Part shown: piece by piece, positions 1-9,411 of the stretch
How the letters are laid out: every line of letters starts with the position of its first letter
Numbering within the stretch: the first letter of the stretch is position 1
Assembly (NCBI RefSeq): GCF_013127955.1
Contig: NZ_CP053435.1
Span: forward strand, 4,092,001 to 4,156,000
Direction: 5' to 3'
Origin: Spirosoma taeanense
GTDB taxonomy: Bacteria > Bacteroidota > Bacteroidia > Cytophagales > Spirosomataceae
Length of the DNA stretch: 64,000 nt
Notes under the pieces: generated by a model
What the model saw: only the letters and a program-made list of their open reading frames with translations
Told to the model about the DNA's origin: nothing
Databases searched by the model: none
Translations under genes and position numbers: made by a program

Positions 1-905
1 TGCGGAAACGTAACACGACCGTTATAGGCCGTATAGGTAGCGTAGTAGGTTACTTCGTCGTTATCCTCAGTGAACTGCACGAACCGGGCATCTTCAATAC
101 CGTTGGTTTCGTTAGGCGAGGTAGGAAAAATGCAGCGTTCATCGAGGCTCTGATCGTCATCAAAATCAATCTCGTAGTTCGACCGGGCCAGCGCCAGCAG
201 TCCGCTGGCAATGGTCTCATACTCCGCATTGTAACGATACTGCGCCGATATACGCTTTATCTGTGCTTCCAGCTCGGGCAGACTAAACTCCTCGCCCAGG
301 CCGATCATCATTTTTTCCTGAATGCTGTTTTCGAGTCGCAGTTCATAGAGCTTACGCTCAAACTGAGTCCGGTTGAAGCGGTGGTTTGGTACAATTTCGG
401 GCGATGTTACGTAGCGCGACGGTTTCCGCAACACGATCTTGCCTTCTTCGTCGATATAGCCCATTCGGAACGAGATAGACGATACGTGCCCCTCTCCCGT
501 TGCCCGCAGGCTGAGAATGAATCGCTTGTAGCCCGGCGGCACGTTGGTCTGATCGGGATGCCAGATCATCGACGGGTTGAACAGAGCCGCTGATTCGAGC
601 GAATACTCCATCGTAAAATAAGCTCCGAGCAGCAGTTTACGTTCGAGGCTCAGCGGTTCGTCGGTCAGCAGCTGGGGTCGTATCTGCTCGAACCGCTGGA
701 GGAGAAACCGCTCCAGTTTATAATGACGACCGCCAAATTCCCGGATAACTTCGTTGAGTTTAACTTCTACCTCGGCATCCGACATAGCATTGACGCGGGC
801 AATAATTTTCAGCGTCCGGGTGCTGCCCAGCTCAAACGGGCGGAATAAAACGCGGGTGGGATCGGGCCGTAACACAATTCCGGTGCGGGTGGCTTTTACA
901 CTCAT
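1..905 (-). CDS. GH130 family glycoside phosphorylase/hydrolase (3' end outside window)
   Basis: The reading frame opens at an ATG complementary to 903-905 and runs off the left edge, so about 301 N-terminal residues are visible. Near residues 270-290 the segment IEDARFVQFTED followed by YYATYTAYNG is typical of GH130, the beta-mannoside phosphorylase/hydrolase family, where this Asp lies in the active site. No signal peptide is visible, so a cytoplasmic enzyme acting on manno-oligosaccharides is likely. It lies downstream of a glycosyltransferase on the same strand with 195 bp between, a pairing found in other Bacteroidota. Phosphorylase versus hydrolase, and the linkage, cannot be told from this part. 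The visible N-terminal 200 residues are less distinctive. Confidence 0.8.
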   Translation of the reverse strand, partial: MSVKATRTGIVLRPDPTRVLFRPFELGSTRTLKIIARVNAMSDAEVEVKLNEVIREFGGRHYKLERFLLQRFEQIRPQLLTDEPLSLERKLLLGAYFTMEYSLESAALFNPSMIWHPDQTNVPPGYKRFILSLRATGEGHVSSISFRMGYIDEEGKIVLRKPSRYVTSPEIVPNHRFNRTQFERKLYELRLENSIQEKMMIGLGEEFSLPELEAQIKRISAQYRYNAEYETIASGLLALARSNYEIDFDDDQSLDERCIFPTSPNETNGIEDARFVQFTEDNDEVTYYATYTAYNGRVTFP

Positions 906-1016
906 AGGTAATACGATACGGTGTTGTTACTCTACTAAACGAAAAGGGTTAACAAATTCCGTTCCACAAGCGATTCACAGTTGCCCCTTCTTCATTTCGA
1001 CATAAGGTTAAACGAA

Positions 1017-1077
1017 GAAGACGCCGAAAACAAGATAGCTCATCGGTAAATTGGAGCAGTTTGTTTTTGGCGTCTTC
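1017..1077 (-). other. Imperfect 17-bp inverted repeat between glycosyltransferase and GH130 genes
   Basis: The arms 1017-1033 and 1061-1077 are complementary with one mismatch and a 27-nt loop. The structure sits just after the glycosyltransferase stop and before the GH130 start. The RNA hairpin could protect the upstream message or partly terminate transcription; the U-tract after it is poor. Confidence 0.5.
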
Positions 1078-1100
1078 CCGGTAAATGTCTGACTACTCAG

Positions 1101-3422
1101 TTAGCCGTTAACGAGTGATGAAATCGCTACCTGCACCGATTTCTTTTCTGTATGCTGTTTCTGAACGTTGTATAGCTCAGCCAGGGCCAGCAAATACGAA
1201 AGCGTTGATTCGGCACCCTGGTTCTGGTTTACCCGGTCTATATGCAGGCCATCGCGGCAACCGCCTGTCTGCTGGTCATAGATCGGCAGGCCCAGGTCAT
1301 TCAGGCCCAGGAACCACTTGAATACCCGGATGGCGGTACGGTGCCATTCTTCATCGCCCGTTACAACATAAGCCGCCAGCGTGGCCGCAACGGTGCTCTG
1401 GGCTTCCAGCGGCTGCTGATCAAAATAGGCCCGGGTCTGCCCTTTGGTATAGAACCCATTTGATCCGATAGGCTGGAAATGACCCCGTTCGGATGTCTGT
1501 AGGTCCACCAGCCACCGCAGCGACTGAAGGCCAATCTTCACCAGGCGCTCATCACCGGAGCGAATCAGCACATGGGCCAGCACAGCGTTGTCGTAGGTGA
1601 GCTTATCCTCAAACCACGGCCAGTCTTCCGTTGCCGTTTCGGTATACCGGAACATGAGTTTATCGAGCAGTTGCCGCTGGATGGTTTTAGCCAGACGGTC
1701 GTCGTTAAACTTCTTCTGATACTCATAGATACCCAGCAGCGCAAATGCCCAGGCCCGGGGCGAGGTCATCTCGACAATTGTGGGCAGGACTTTCTCAAGC
1801 ATACTCATCGCCCAGGTTACCGTGTTGCGGTCGGTAGCCCGGCCAATGCAGACGCCCAGCGCCCAGATGGTCCGCCCGGTGCTATCGTCGGATCCGACTT
1901 CCTCAAGCCAGCGCCGATCATAACTCATAAAGTTGCGGAACCGATGGTGATCTGGCGAGTAGGCATGGTTCAGAAACGCACAGTAGTTGTCGGCAGCCTG
2001 CGCCAGCTTCCGTTCGCCCAGTCCGGTTTCCTGCAGCATGACGGCCAGAATGAGCGCCCGTGCATTGTCATCGGTGCAGTACCCTTCTTCATAGAACGGC
2101 AGGTGATAGCGGGCATGCTGCACGATTCCCGTCGAATCGGTCAGCCGGTAGAGATGATCCAGCCGCAGCGCCGGTAGTTTGAATGCTGCCCGACCGTTAC
2201 CGCCCATATCGTAGGGGGTCTGGTTGTTGATGGTAGTCATCCGTTCCCGGCGAGCCTTGGCAAACGAGTCGGCATAGTGCTGAATAACCCGCTCCCAGAT
2301 CATATCGCGTCCCATCATATAGCCCCGCTTGCGCATGGCGTGACGCATTGGCTCGTCGGTAAGCAGATTGATGACCTGCTCGGCAATGGCATCGGAATCG
2401 TTAAAGGGCACCAGCACGCCCCGTTCATCGGCCAGTAGTTCTTCAGCGTGCCAGTAAGGTGTTGAAACAACGGCTTTCCCCACGCCAAACGAGTAAGCCA
2501 GCGTTCCGGAAGTGATCTGGGCTTCGTTTAGATAAGGCGTAATATAGATATCGGCCGCCCCTAGGTATTCGCGCAGGTCGTCGAGTTCAACAAACTGATT
2601 ATAGAACCGGACATGATCGCGAACGCCACAATCGGCGGCCAGCTTTTTCAGACTATCGCGATAGGCCTCGCCCTCGTGCCGAACCAGATGCGGATGCGTA
2701 GCACCCAGGACCATATACACTACATTCGGGCACTTCTCTCTAATACGCGGCAAGGCACGGATTACATTCTCGATGCCTTTATTGGGGGAGAGCAGACCAA
2801 ACGTCAGCAACGTCTGCTTGCCTTCCATACCGAACCGGTCCTTATAAAAGTGCGGGTCCACAAACGGCATGTCCGGAATACCGTGTGGAATGATATCAAT
2901 TTTCTCTTCGGGAACCTCGTAAATGTTAATCAGGAAATCGCGCCCTTTTTCAGACATGCAGATCACCCGTGAGGAAAGATCGGCAATGCTTTTCAGAACC
3001 AGCAACTGCTCTTCGCTGGGCGTTTTCAGAATCGTGTGGAACGTTGTCACAACGGGCATGGTCAGGTTCCGCAGCAGCGTCAGAATGTAGCTGCCGGCGG
3101 GACCGCCAAAGATACCGTACTCATGCTGGAGGCATACGACCTCCGTATCTTTCGAGTTCAGAAATTCGGCGGCTTTCCGATACGCTTCCTGATCGTGCTG
3201 GTAAAAATCGTACCGAACTTCATTGGGGTAATTATACCCGTCGGGCGTATCGTTGACCGATACAACCATGGCTCTCGAATCAGGAATGAACGAATCGTAT
3301 GACTTGTAGAGGTCAGAGGTAAACGTAGCAATACCGCATTGGCGCGGAAGGTAATCGCCAATAAAAGCCACATTTTTCGGGTTGCGGTTCCATACCGTCG
3401 AGTCGTTCATATACGTTGTCAT
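1101..3422 (-). CDS. Two-domain GT4 family glycosyltransferase (773 aa)
   Basis: Residues about 15-390 form a GT-B glycosyltransferase: an N-terminal sugar-acceptor loop (GDYLPRQCGIATF, about 22-34), a central HGIPD segment, and a GLLSPNKGIENVI start to the nucleotide-sugar domain followed by the ITSGTLAYSFGVGKAVVSTPYWHA-type donor loop near residue 310. Residues about 410-760 add a helical domain rich in Trp and Tyr (GYCTDDNARAL, STGRTIWALGVC), like a six-hairpin toroid; its role is unclear. There is no signal peptide, so it acts in the cytoplasm. It is first in a probable operon with the GH130 gene, suggesting coupled synthesis and breakdown of a mannose-type glycan. Donor and acceptor are unknown. 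Confidence 0.8.
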   Translation of the reverse strand: MTTYMNDSTVWNRNPKNVAFIGDYLPRQCGIATFTSDLYKSYDSFIPDSRAMVVSVNDTPDGYNYPNEVRYDFYQHDQEAYRKAAEFLNSKDTEVVCLQHEYGIFGGPAGSYILTLLRNLTMPVVTTFHTILKTPSEEQLLVLKSIADLSSRVICMSEKGRDFLINIYEVPEEKIDIIPHGIPDMPFVDPHFYKDRFGMEGKQTLLTFGLLSPNKGIENVIRALPRIREKCPNVVYMVLGATHPHLVRHEGEAYRDSLKKLAADCGVRDHVRFYNQFVELDDLREYLGAADIYITPYLNEAQITSGTLAYSFGVGKAVVSTPYWHAEELLADERGVLVPFNDSDAIAEQVINLLTDEPMRHAMRKRGYMMGRDMIWERVIQHYADSFAKARRERMTTINNQTPYDMGGNGRAAFKLPALRLDHLYRLTDSTGIVQHARYHLPFYEEGYCTDDNARALILAVMLQETGLGERKLAQAADNYCAFLNHAYSPDHHRFRNFMSYDRRWLEEVGSDDSTGRTIWALGVCIGRATDRNTVTWAMSMLEKVLPTIVEMTSPRAWAFALLGIYEYQKKFNDDRLAKTIQRQLLDKLMFRYTETATEDWPWFEDKLTYDNAVLAHVLIRSGDERLVKIGLQSLRWLVDLQTSERGHFQPIGSNGFYTKGQTRAYFDQQPLEAQSTVAATLAAYVVTGDEEWHRTAIRVFKWFLGLNDLGLPIYDQQTGGCRDGLHIDRVNQNQGAESTLSYLLALAELYNVQKQHTEKKSVQVAISSLVNG

Positions 3423-3689
3423 AGGCTTTACATGTATTTCTGAGGAACAGGGGCCGGATTGGTTTTACACATTCCGGTTGCCCGCCCTGTAATAAGCAAC
3501 TAAAGCTCTATTTTGTTTGGCTAAACGAAATATTTAATAACCTTGTTAGCCAATACGTAACATTCAACGAATATTATACATATAAAATAGTATTTTTACC
3601 ACAATTTGTATGGCTATATAGACTAAGCGAAGCAATGCTTTTAAATGAATAAATCTCTCCTTTAATGAGAAAGTGAGGTAAATAATGTA

Positions 3690-5519
3690 TTAACGTTTTC
3701 TCAGCCGTTTAACAGTTTGCTGTAGTTTGTGGTTTTGCCGCCGAAGCTGATCGACTTCGTGCTTAAGCTGAATAACATACAGCATCGTTTCTTCTACTTT
3801 TTCGAGCAGTTTGGCGTCCATTTTGCCCACATCCACACCATCTTTCATTACTTCAGCGGCTGAGGGTACGCCCGGCAGGTGCCGGTTCGTTCTAATAAAC
3901 TGCTCAACCTCGGCTAACGGCCGTAGTCTATACGTTGGGGCAAACACGAAGTCGCTCCAATCGCTGCTGTTCCGTACCGCTACTTTCACGCGCTCCGTCA
4001 GAATGCCATCTTCCACAAAGAGTTTGTAGCCTGTTGGAATTTTGCCAACATGGTTGCCGATGATGACTTTTCCACCGGCTGTATTCTGCAGATGCTGTCC
4101 GTTTAATTGCCATAGCGACTCCCCGGCTGCATTAGCAGCATCCGGTAGTCGGGCTCCGTTTACGTAGTTGGCCAGAACAACGTTGCCGCTGCCGTCGACC
4201 GTCAGGAACTTGCTGGCATTCATAACGCCACTATTGGCAGAAGTCAGGTTAGTGAATCGAAGCCCGGAGATACCGCCTGTACCGCTGGCTACTTCGAGCC
4301 GGGTAGCGGGGGCCGTGGTACCGATACCCACGTTAACATTATTACCCAGCACCAGTGCGTTAGAAGTCGTTACACGGGCGTTGGCGCCAATAGCCGTCGC
4401 ATTCGTCAGACCAGCCGCTCCTGCATCAGCCCGGAAACCCAGATATGTGTTGGTATTACCACCGCTGTTGGTTCGGCCGCTTTCAAATCCAATCGCTACA
4501 TTATTACTGCCATTAACCCCCACGCCATTGCCCGCATTGGTGCCCAGATATACATTGAAGCCGCCCGTGGTGTTCTGCCCCCCGGCATTATCGCCCACAA
4601 AGAAGTTGGCCGAACCGCTCTGGTTGGCCGAACCAGCGTTTACCCCAATCATCAGGTTTGAGGAGCCGGTGGTGTTGCTTAGCCCTGCCTGCACGCCGAT
4701 GAACGTGTTGAAACCACCATCCGTATTGTTCAGGCCGGCGTTATAGCCAATCAGGGTGTTGGCGCCACTGCGTGACTTGAAGCCTGCCCGACTCCCAATG
4801 AATGTATTCTGCGCTCCGCTTACATTATCGTGACCCGCCGAGTTGCCAATGAATGTATTATGACTGCCCGTGTTGCCGCTGACACCGACATCGTTTCCCA
4901 TAAAGGTGTTGTTGCTGCCCGTCGTGTTTTCGTAACCGGCCTGATACCCCACAAACGCATTGCCGGAGCCACTGGTGTTGTTGTAGCCAGCATAGGTTCC
5001 CAGAAACGTACTGGCGCTGGCGTTATTGATCAGTCCGGCCGCGTAGCCAACCAGTACCGAGCCGCCCCCATCTGTATTGAACTGCCCGGCAAAAGCACCC
5101 AGCATCGTATTCGATCCGCCCGTTGCGTTCGATACGCCTGCCGAGGCTCCCAGAAAGACATTGAATTCACCGTCGGTATTCTGCCGACCGGCCTGCGCGC
5201 CAACAAAGGTGTTGTTACTGCTGTACTGATTGGTTACGCCCGAACTAGCACCCAGAAAGACATTATTGATCCCTTCCGTGTTGTTCAGGCCCGCCTGATA
5301 ACCCAGGAATGCGTTATCATTTCCCGTTAAGTTCTGATTACCAGCCTGATAGCCTACAAACGTATTCCGATTGGCATTCATGGCCGGATTACCGGCCAGA
5401 GGCCCTATTAACGTATTGAACGTTCCGGGCGTAGTGGCGTTTGCCGTACGAACCACGTAGTTTGTTTGTGCTGCTGCGGCCAGGGGCATTAGCAACAGGC
5501 AGAGATACCATTTTTTCAT
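3690..5519 (-). CDS. Fibre paralogue A: TMF/tail-fibre-like repeat surface protein (609 aa)
   Basis: A Sec signal peptide (MKKWYLCLLLMPLAAAAQ) precedes roughly 20 repeats of 17 residues with consensus NTFxGxxAGxxNTTGxx. The last units shorten to 14 residues (ATAIGANARVTTSN), like the YadA-head (Hep_Hag) left-handed roll. After NVGIGTTAP comes a linker and the conserved C-terminal domain (DWSDFVFAPTY, HLPGVPSA, GVDVGKMDAKLLEK), then a basic coiled coil to the end. Bacteroidota proteins of this kind are often annotated TMF family or tail fibre domain protein. A surface-exposed, probably trimeric fibre is inferred; no ligand can be named. It is the last gene of the array in transcription order. 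Confidence 0.85.
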   Translation of the reverse strand: MKKWYLCLLLMPLAAAAQTNYVVRTANATTPGTFNTLIGPLAGNPAMNANRNTFVGYQAGNQNLTGNDNAFLGYQAGLNNTEGINNVFLGASSGVTNQYSSNNTFVGAQAGRQNTDGEFNVFLGASAGVSNATGGSNTMLGAFAGQFNTDGGGSVLVGYAAGLINNASASTFLGTYAGYNNTSGSGNAFVGYQAGYENTTGSNNTFMGNDVGVSGNTGSHNTFIGNSAGHDNVSGAQNTFIGSRAGFKSRSGANTLIGYNAGLNNTDGGFNTFIGVQAGLSNTTGSSNLMIGVNAGSANQSGSANFFVGDNAGGQNTTGGFNVYLGTNAGNGVGVNGSNNVAIGFESGRTNSGGNTNTYLGFRADAGAAGLTNATAIGANARVTTSNALVLGNNVNVGIGTTAPATRLEVASGTGGISGLRFTNLTSANSGVMNASKFLTVDGSGNVVLANYVNGARLPDAANAAGESLWQLNGQHLQNTAGGKVIIGNHVGKIPTGYKLFVEDGILTERVKVAVRNSSDWSDFVFAPTYRLRPLAEVEQFIRTNRHLPGVPSAAEVMKDGVDVGKMDAKLLEKVEETMLYVIQLKHEVDQLRRQNHKLQQTVKRLRKR

Positions 5520-5607
5520 AGCGTAAGAAAAGGCAGACAGCCAGAAGCACCCGGCTCTCTGAGGGTAAACGGTTTGGGTCAGCTAGCTTGGTAGTTCAAA
5601 TATCCCT

Positions 5608-5640
5608 AAAAAAAAGCAGACTGGTTGTCCAGTCTGCTTT
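5608..5640 (-). terminator. Intrinsic terminator after fibre gene B
   Basis: A perfect 12-bp stem (5613-5624 with 5629-5640) with a TTGT/ACAA loop is followed on the minus strand by an uninterrupted T run (5608-5612 and the stem base). It ends transcription of B and separates it from A, so A probably has its own promoter in 5520-5607. Confidence 0.85.
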
Positions 5641-5736
5641 AACGGTAACCCAATATAGCGTAACGGATATGAACAAATTGTTACATATGTATATTCAGTA
5701 GTAAATATGACCACTGAAACTATCTCCGAATGGATT

Positions 5737-7095
5737 TTAACGTCGGCTGATTTTAGCCTTTTTCTTCACAGCCGCCAGTTCCCGCTTGAGTTGCTTGATT
5801 TCCTGGGTATGCTGCTCCTTCATCTGGAGCATGTAAAGCGTTAGCTCTTCAATTTTTTCGAGCAGCTTGGCGTCCATCCTGCCCACGTCCACACCTTCCT
5901 TAACGACTTCGTCGGCCGAAGGAACCCCCGGCAGGTGGTGGTGCTCTTTAATGAACTTGCCTACTTCGCTGAGTGGCCGCAGGTTGTAGGTCGGAGCGAA
6001 CACCTTATCCGACCAGTCGTTGGCGTTTTTAATGGCAACCTTTACTTTTTCGGTCAGAATTCCTCCTTCTACAAAGAGTTTATAGTCAGCCGGAGTTTTC
6101 CGAATGCCGCTGCCAATGATGATTGCTTCACCACCCTTGCTTTGCAAATACTGCCCATTACGTGTCCAGAGCAGATCAATCGTTTCGGCATCGGCCACCT
6201 GACGGGCACCGTTGGCGAAGTTAGCCAGAATCACATCGCCATTTGCGTTTACCGTTAAGAATTTAGTGGCATTACTGCTGGGTGTACTCGCCGAGGTCAG
6301 CGGCAGACGCAGCCCCGCCGTATTGGCTAATCCACCCACAATTTGCAGTTTATTGGCGGGAGCCGTGGTACCGATACCCACGTTGGCGTTATCGCCCAGC
6401 ACCAGGCTGTTGCTGGCCGTTACGCGCGCGTTGGCTCCAAACGCACTCGCATTGGTCAGGCCCGATGCCCCGGCGTCGGCCCGGAAACCCAGATACGTGT
6501 TGGTACTACCGGCACTATTGCCCCGGCCAGCTTCAAAACCAATGGCCACGTTATTGGAGCCGTTAACGCCTGTTCCGTTGCCAGAGTTCGTACCCAGGTA
6601 GACATTATAGCCGCCTGACGTATTTTGCCCCCCGGCATTGTCGCCCACAAAAAAGTTGGCCGTGCCGGTCGTATTGCTCGAGCCCGCGTTGGTCCCCAGC
6701 ATCAGGTTTGAGGAACCAGTGGTGTTATTCAGCCCGGCCTGTACGCCGATGAACGTGTTGAAACCGCCACTCGTCGTAGACGCCCCGGCCTGAAATCCGA
6801 TCATGGTATTCGCCGAGGCCGTAGCCGATACGCCGGCCCGATGACCAACGAGCGTGTTCTGCGCAGCGGTCTGTGCAGCCGCGCCCGCTGAATACCCCAT
6901 CAGAACGTTAGTGCCCCCTGCCTGCGGAAGGGTCAGAAAGCTACTTCCATTTGCCTGAATAGATTTACCGGCGGGCAGGTTCAGATCACCCTCTATGGTC
7001 AATGGGGTATTGGCCGGAGGAGCGATCGACTGGGCGTACAAGGCGGGGGTTAGCAGACCAGCCAGCAAAACGGAGGGCAGTAAATTTTTTTTCAT
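5737..7095 (-). CDS. Fibre paralogue B: shortest TMF/tail-fibre-like repeat protein (452 aa)
   Basis: I start at the ATG at 7095, which opens a good signal peptide (MKKNLLPSVLLAGLLTPALYAQ); a TTG at 7110 would add five residues that do not fit. The mature protein starts with a short segment unlike the other copies (LTIEGDLNLPAGKSIQANG), resembling the start of phage and Bacteroidota fibre shafts. About 11 repeats follow, then the 14-residue units, NVGIGTTAP, the C-terminal domain (DWSDKVFAPTY, HLPGVPSA, GVDVGRMDAKLLEK) and a Lys-rich coiled coil. It keeps almost only the constant distal repeats, so it looks like the minimal version of the family. Confidence 0.85.
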   Translation of the reverse strand: MKKNLLPSVLLAGLLTPALYAQSIAPPANTPLTIEGDLNLPAGKSIQANGSSFLTLPQAGGTNVLMGYSAGAAAQTAAQNTLVGHRAGVSATASANTMIGFQAGASTTSGGFNTFIGVQAGLNNTTGSSNLMLGTNAGSSNTTGTANFFVGDNAGGQNTSGGYNVYLGTNSGNGTGVNGSNNVAIGFEAGRGNSAGSTNTYLGFRADAGASGLTNASAFGANARVTASNSLVLGDNANVGIGTTAPANKLQIVGGLANTAGLRLPLTSASTPSSNATKFLTVNANGDVILANFANGARQVADAETIDLLWTRNGQYLQSKGGEAIIIGSGIRKTPADYKLFVEGGILTEKVKVAIKNANDWSDKVFAPTYNLRPLSEVGKFIKEHHHLPGVPSADEVVKEGVDVGRMDAKLLEKIEELTLYMLQMKEQHTQEIKQLKRELAAVKKKAKISRR

Positions 7096-7190
7096 AAAGC
7101 CTGACAACAACGGGATGGATGCGTCCTGAATTAAACAGTTTTTCCTAACCCATCTTATGAGCTTGGCAATCGATGGATTAGGTTCCGGAC

Positions 7191-7222
7191 CAAAGTTAAC
7201 ATTTTTCGCAAATCATTAACAA
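7191..7222 (-). promoter_or_regulatory. Bacteroidota-type promoter of fibre gene B
   Basis: On the minus strand TAACTTTG (7198-7191) matches the TAnnTTTG -7 box exactly. TTG at 7222-7220 lies 21 nt upstream at the -33 position. Transcription would start near 7185, giving about a 90-nt leader that contains the inverted repeat 7144-7182. Confidence 0.55.
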
Positions 7223-7302
7223 CGGTCATTTTTTTCAGCGCGCTTTTTTTACAAAACTTTTATTGGTCATACTATCAGTTAGGAAAGAAAATGAACCAAT
7301 AA

Positions 7303-7335
7303 GCCCGTGGAGTGTGCCGGATTGACTCCACGGGC
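7303..7335 (-). terminator. Terminator-like hairpin after fibre gene C
   Basis: A perfect 11-bp GC-rich stem (7303-7313 with 7325-7335) with an 11-nt loop lies 68 nt beyond the C stop. The following minus-strand sequence (TTATTGGTTC) is only moderately T-rich. Confidence 0.6.
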
Positions 7336-7403
7336 CTGATTCAAAATTACGTAAAGCGACCGCGTTTAATCCATTAAAAATTTTTAACCCGGTTTTCTTC
7401 CAG

Positions 7404-9167
7404 TTATCGCCCGATTTTCTTTCCGGAAAGCCGCCGTTTCAGGGCGCGGTTTTCGCTTGCCAGCTGTTCGACCTTTTTGTTGATCTGCACTACATACAGG
7501 GTTAACTCTTCAATTTTTTCCAGAAGTTTGGCGTCCATGCGGGCCATATCAACTCCCTCCTGAACCACCTGCTCCGCCGAAGGTACGCCTGGCAGATGCT
7601 GGTTGGCTTTAACGTACCGCTCCACTTCTGCAAGCGGCTTGAGCTGATAATCTGGGGCAAATACGTAATCGCTCCAGTCACGGCTATTCCTGACCGCCAC
7701 TTTCACCTTCTCGGTCAAAATTCCTTTGCTTACAAACAGATTGTACTCGGCCGGAGTACGGCCAACACCCGTGCCGATTATCACTGCATCGCCTTCCCGA
7801 CTTTGCAGGGTCCGCCCCGTACGGACCCATAAGCCTTCGGCGCTGGATGCGGTAGCTTCAGCACCAGCGCGAGCGCCACTAACGTAATTGGCCAGAATTA
7901 CATTGCCGGTTGCATCGACGGTCAGGAACTTGCTACTGTTAATAGCAGAGGTGTTGGCGGAGGTCAGGTTAGTGAACTTGAGACCAGACAAACCGTTCGT
8001 GCCGCTGGCTACTTCCAGTCTGGCCGTTGGCGCTGTCGTGCCAATACCCACACTGGCGTCGGTTGCGCCCAGAACAACCGCGTTGGAAACGGTTACTTTC
8101 GCATTGGCCCCAAACGCACTGGCATTTTGCAGGCCCGAAGCTGCGGCATCGGCCCGGAAGCCGATGAAGGTATTCGTCAGCCCGCCACTGTTGGTCCGGC
8201 CGCTTTCGAAGCCAATGGCTACGTTGTTATCACCATTAACGCCCGCGCCATTCCCCGCGTTGGCGCCCAGATAGACGTTGAAGCCACCCGAAACATTCTG
8301 CCCACCGGCGTTATCACCCAGAAAGTAATTGCCCGATCCGGTGGTATTGTTCAACCCGGCATTAGTACCCATCATGTAATTACTGGAGCCGGTGGTATTG
8401 CTGGCCCCGGTCTGAACACCGATAAAGGTATTGAACTGACCCGTGGTATTTCCATAGCCCGACCGATAGCCGATGAACGTATTGGCCGTACCGACGTTGT
8501 TATAGCCGGTGTTAAAGCCCAGGAACGTATTCTGGACGCCGGTCTGGTTCAAATACCCCGCCTTACTGCCGATCATTACGTTTCCGTTGACGCTCGTATT
8601 AGCCCCCGCTGAGTCGCCAAGCATTACGTTATAACGGGCCGTCTGCAGATTGTAGCCCGCCCGAACTCCATACGCTACGTTGGCATAACCAGTGGTGCTG
8701 TTATACCCCGCCTGAAAACCACCAAAGGTGTTGTTGAAACCTGTTTTGTTGTTAAAACCGGCCTGTGCGCCTTCAAACAGATTCTCCCGGCCCAGCGTAT
8801 TGTTACGCCCGGCCTGCGCGCCCACAAACGTATTGTTGATAGCCGATGAGTTCAGCACGCCCGCGTAATAGCCAATAAAGGTATTATAGGTTCCCGTGGT
8901 GTTGCTCAGGCCTGCCTGGCCGCCCACAAACGTGCTGTAGCTGCCGACCGTCATGTTTTTGCCCGCCGACCGACCCAGCAGAACGGTGTACCCCGCCGTC
9001 ATGGACGAATTGCCGGCGTCAATACCAGCAATAACGTTGTTATTACCGGGCGTAGGTGAATTGGGTGAAGTGACAACGATGTTGTCCTGAGCCTGTACTT
9101 TCAAGGTGACTAGTGAACTGAACAGACCCACAAGGGCTAGAAATGAATAGGTAGAGCGTAGTTGCAT
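7404..9167 (-). CDS. Fibre paralogue C: TMF/tail-fibre-like repeat surface protein (587 aa)
   Basis: The chosen ATG (9167) opens a signal peptide (MQLRSTYSFLALVGLFSS...VQAQ); an ATG two codons upstream (9173) is equally possible, and the longer frame to 9218 is not needed. The mature start DNIVVTSPNSPTPGNNNVI is shared with G and H. About 19 repeats of 17 residues follow, some divergent (NLFEGAQAG, NVAYGVRAG), then the constant neck, NVGIGTTAP, the C-terminal domain (DWSDYVFAPDY, HLPGVPSA, GVDMARMDAKLLEK) and a coiled coil. A C-terminal type close to A, B and D places it in the first half-array subfamily. Confidence 0.85.
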   Translation of the reverse strand: MQLRSTYSFLALVGLFSSLVTLKVQAQDNIVVTSPNSPTPGNNNVIAGIDAGNSSMTAGYTVLLGRSAGKNMTVGSYSTFVGGQAGLSNTTGTYNTFIGYYAGVLNSSAINNTFVGAQAGRNNTLGRENLFEGAQAGFNNKTGFNNTFGGFQAGYNSTTGYANVAYGVRAGYNLQTARYNVMLGDSAGANTSVNGNVMIGSKAGYLNQTGVQNTFLGFNTGYNNVGTANTFIGYRSGYGNTTGQFNTFIGVQTGASNTTGSSNYMMGTNAGLNNTTGSGNYFLGDNAGGQNVSGGFNVYLGANAGNGAGVNGDNNVAIGFESGRTNSGGLTNTFIGFRADAAASGLQNASAFGANAKVTVSNAVVLGATDASVGIGTTAPTARLEVASGTNGLSGLKFTNLTSANTSAINSSKFLTVDATGNVILANYVSGARAGAEATASSAEGLWVRTGRTLQSREGDAVIIGTGVGRTPAEYNLFVSKGILTEKVKVAVRNSRDWSDYVFAPDYQLKPLAEVERYVKANQHLPGVPSAEQVVQEGVDMARMDAKLLEKIEELTLYVVQINKKVEQLASENRALKRRLSGKKIGR

Positions 9168-9193
9168 ACACATGAATCTGAGGTGATAGTGGT

Positions 9194-9201
9194 CAAAAGT
9201 A
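9194..9201 (-). promoter_or_regulatory. -7 box of fibre gene C
   Basis: TACTTTTG on the minus strand matches TAnnTTTG exactly, 27 bp before the start codon. No TTG lies at the -33 position; instead one arm of the 13-bp inverted repeat (9218-9281) begins there. Confidence 0.45.
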
Positions 9202-9217
9202 CCGAACCCATTCTGCA

Positions 9218-9281
9218 CTCGCTACGCCGGTCGACCGACATTTACTGACTGGTAGCTGAACGGCCCGGCCGGCGTAGCGAG
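9218..9281. promoter_or_regulatory. Perfect 13-bp inverted repeat upstream of fibre gene C
   Basis: CTCGCTACGCCGG (9218-9230) is exactly repeated in reverse complement at 9269-9281, 38 nt apart, with a further GGTCGACC palindrome at 9229-9236. The left arm sits where a -33 element would be. It may be an operator or a DNA structure; nothing nearby identifies a regulator. Confidence 0.5.
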
Positions 9282-9356
9282 GGGCTTCCATGCGTTTGCT
9301 GAATTCAGTTGCCTGAACGTATAATCGGCGGCAGGACAATAGGCGAATGAAAGCAA

Positions 9357-9386
9357 ACAACCGCCCGGCCGAAGCCAGGCGGTTGT
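9357..9386 (-). terminator. Intrinsic terminator after fibre gene D
   Basis: A 9-bp stem (9357-9365 with 9378-9386), GC-rich, is followed on the minus strand by TTGCTTTC. It lies 26 nt past the D stop. Confidence 0.6.
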
Positions 9387-9411
9387 GTTGTAAGCTTCAT
9401 TACGTAAGCAA

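Larger units (their letters stand above)
7096..7403 (-). other. Intergenic region B/C: promoter, leader repeat and terminator
   Basis: This 308-bp gap has no credible gene. It contains a leader inverted repeat (7144-7154 with 7172-7182, one mismatch), the B promoter (7191-7222), an AT-rich stretch and the hairpin ending gene C (7303-7335). Confidence 0.6.
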
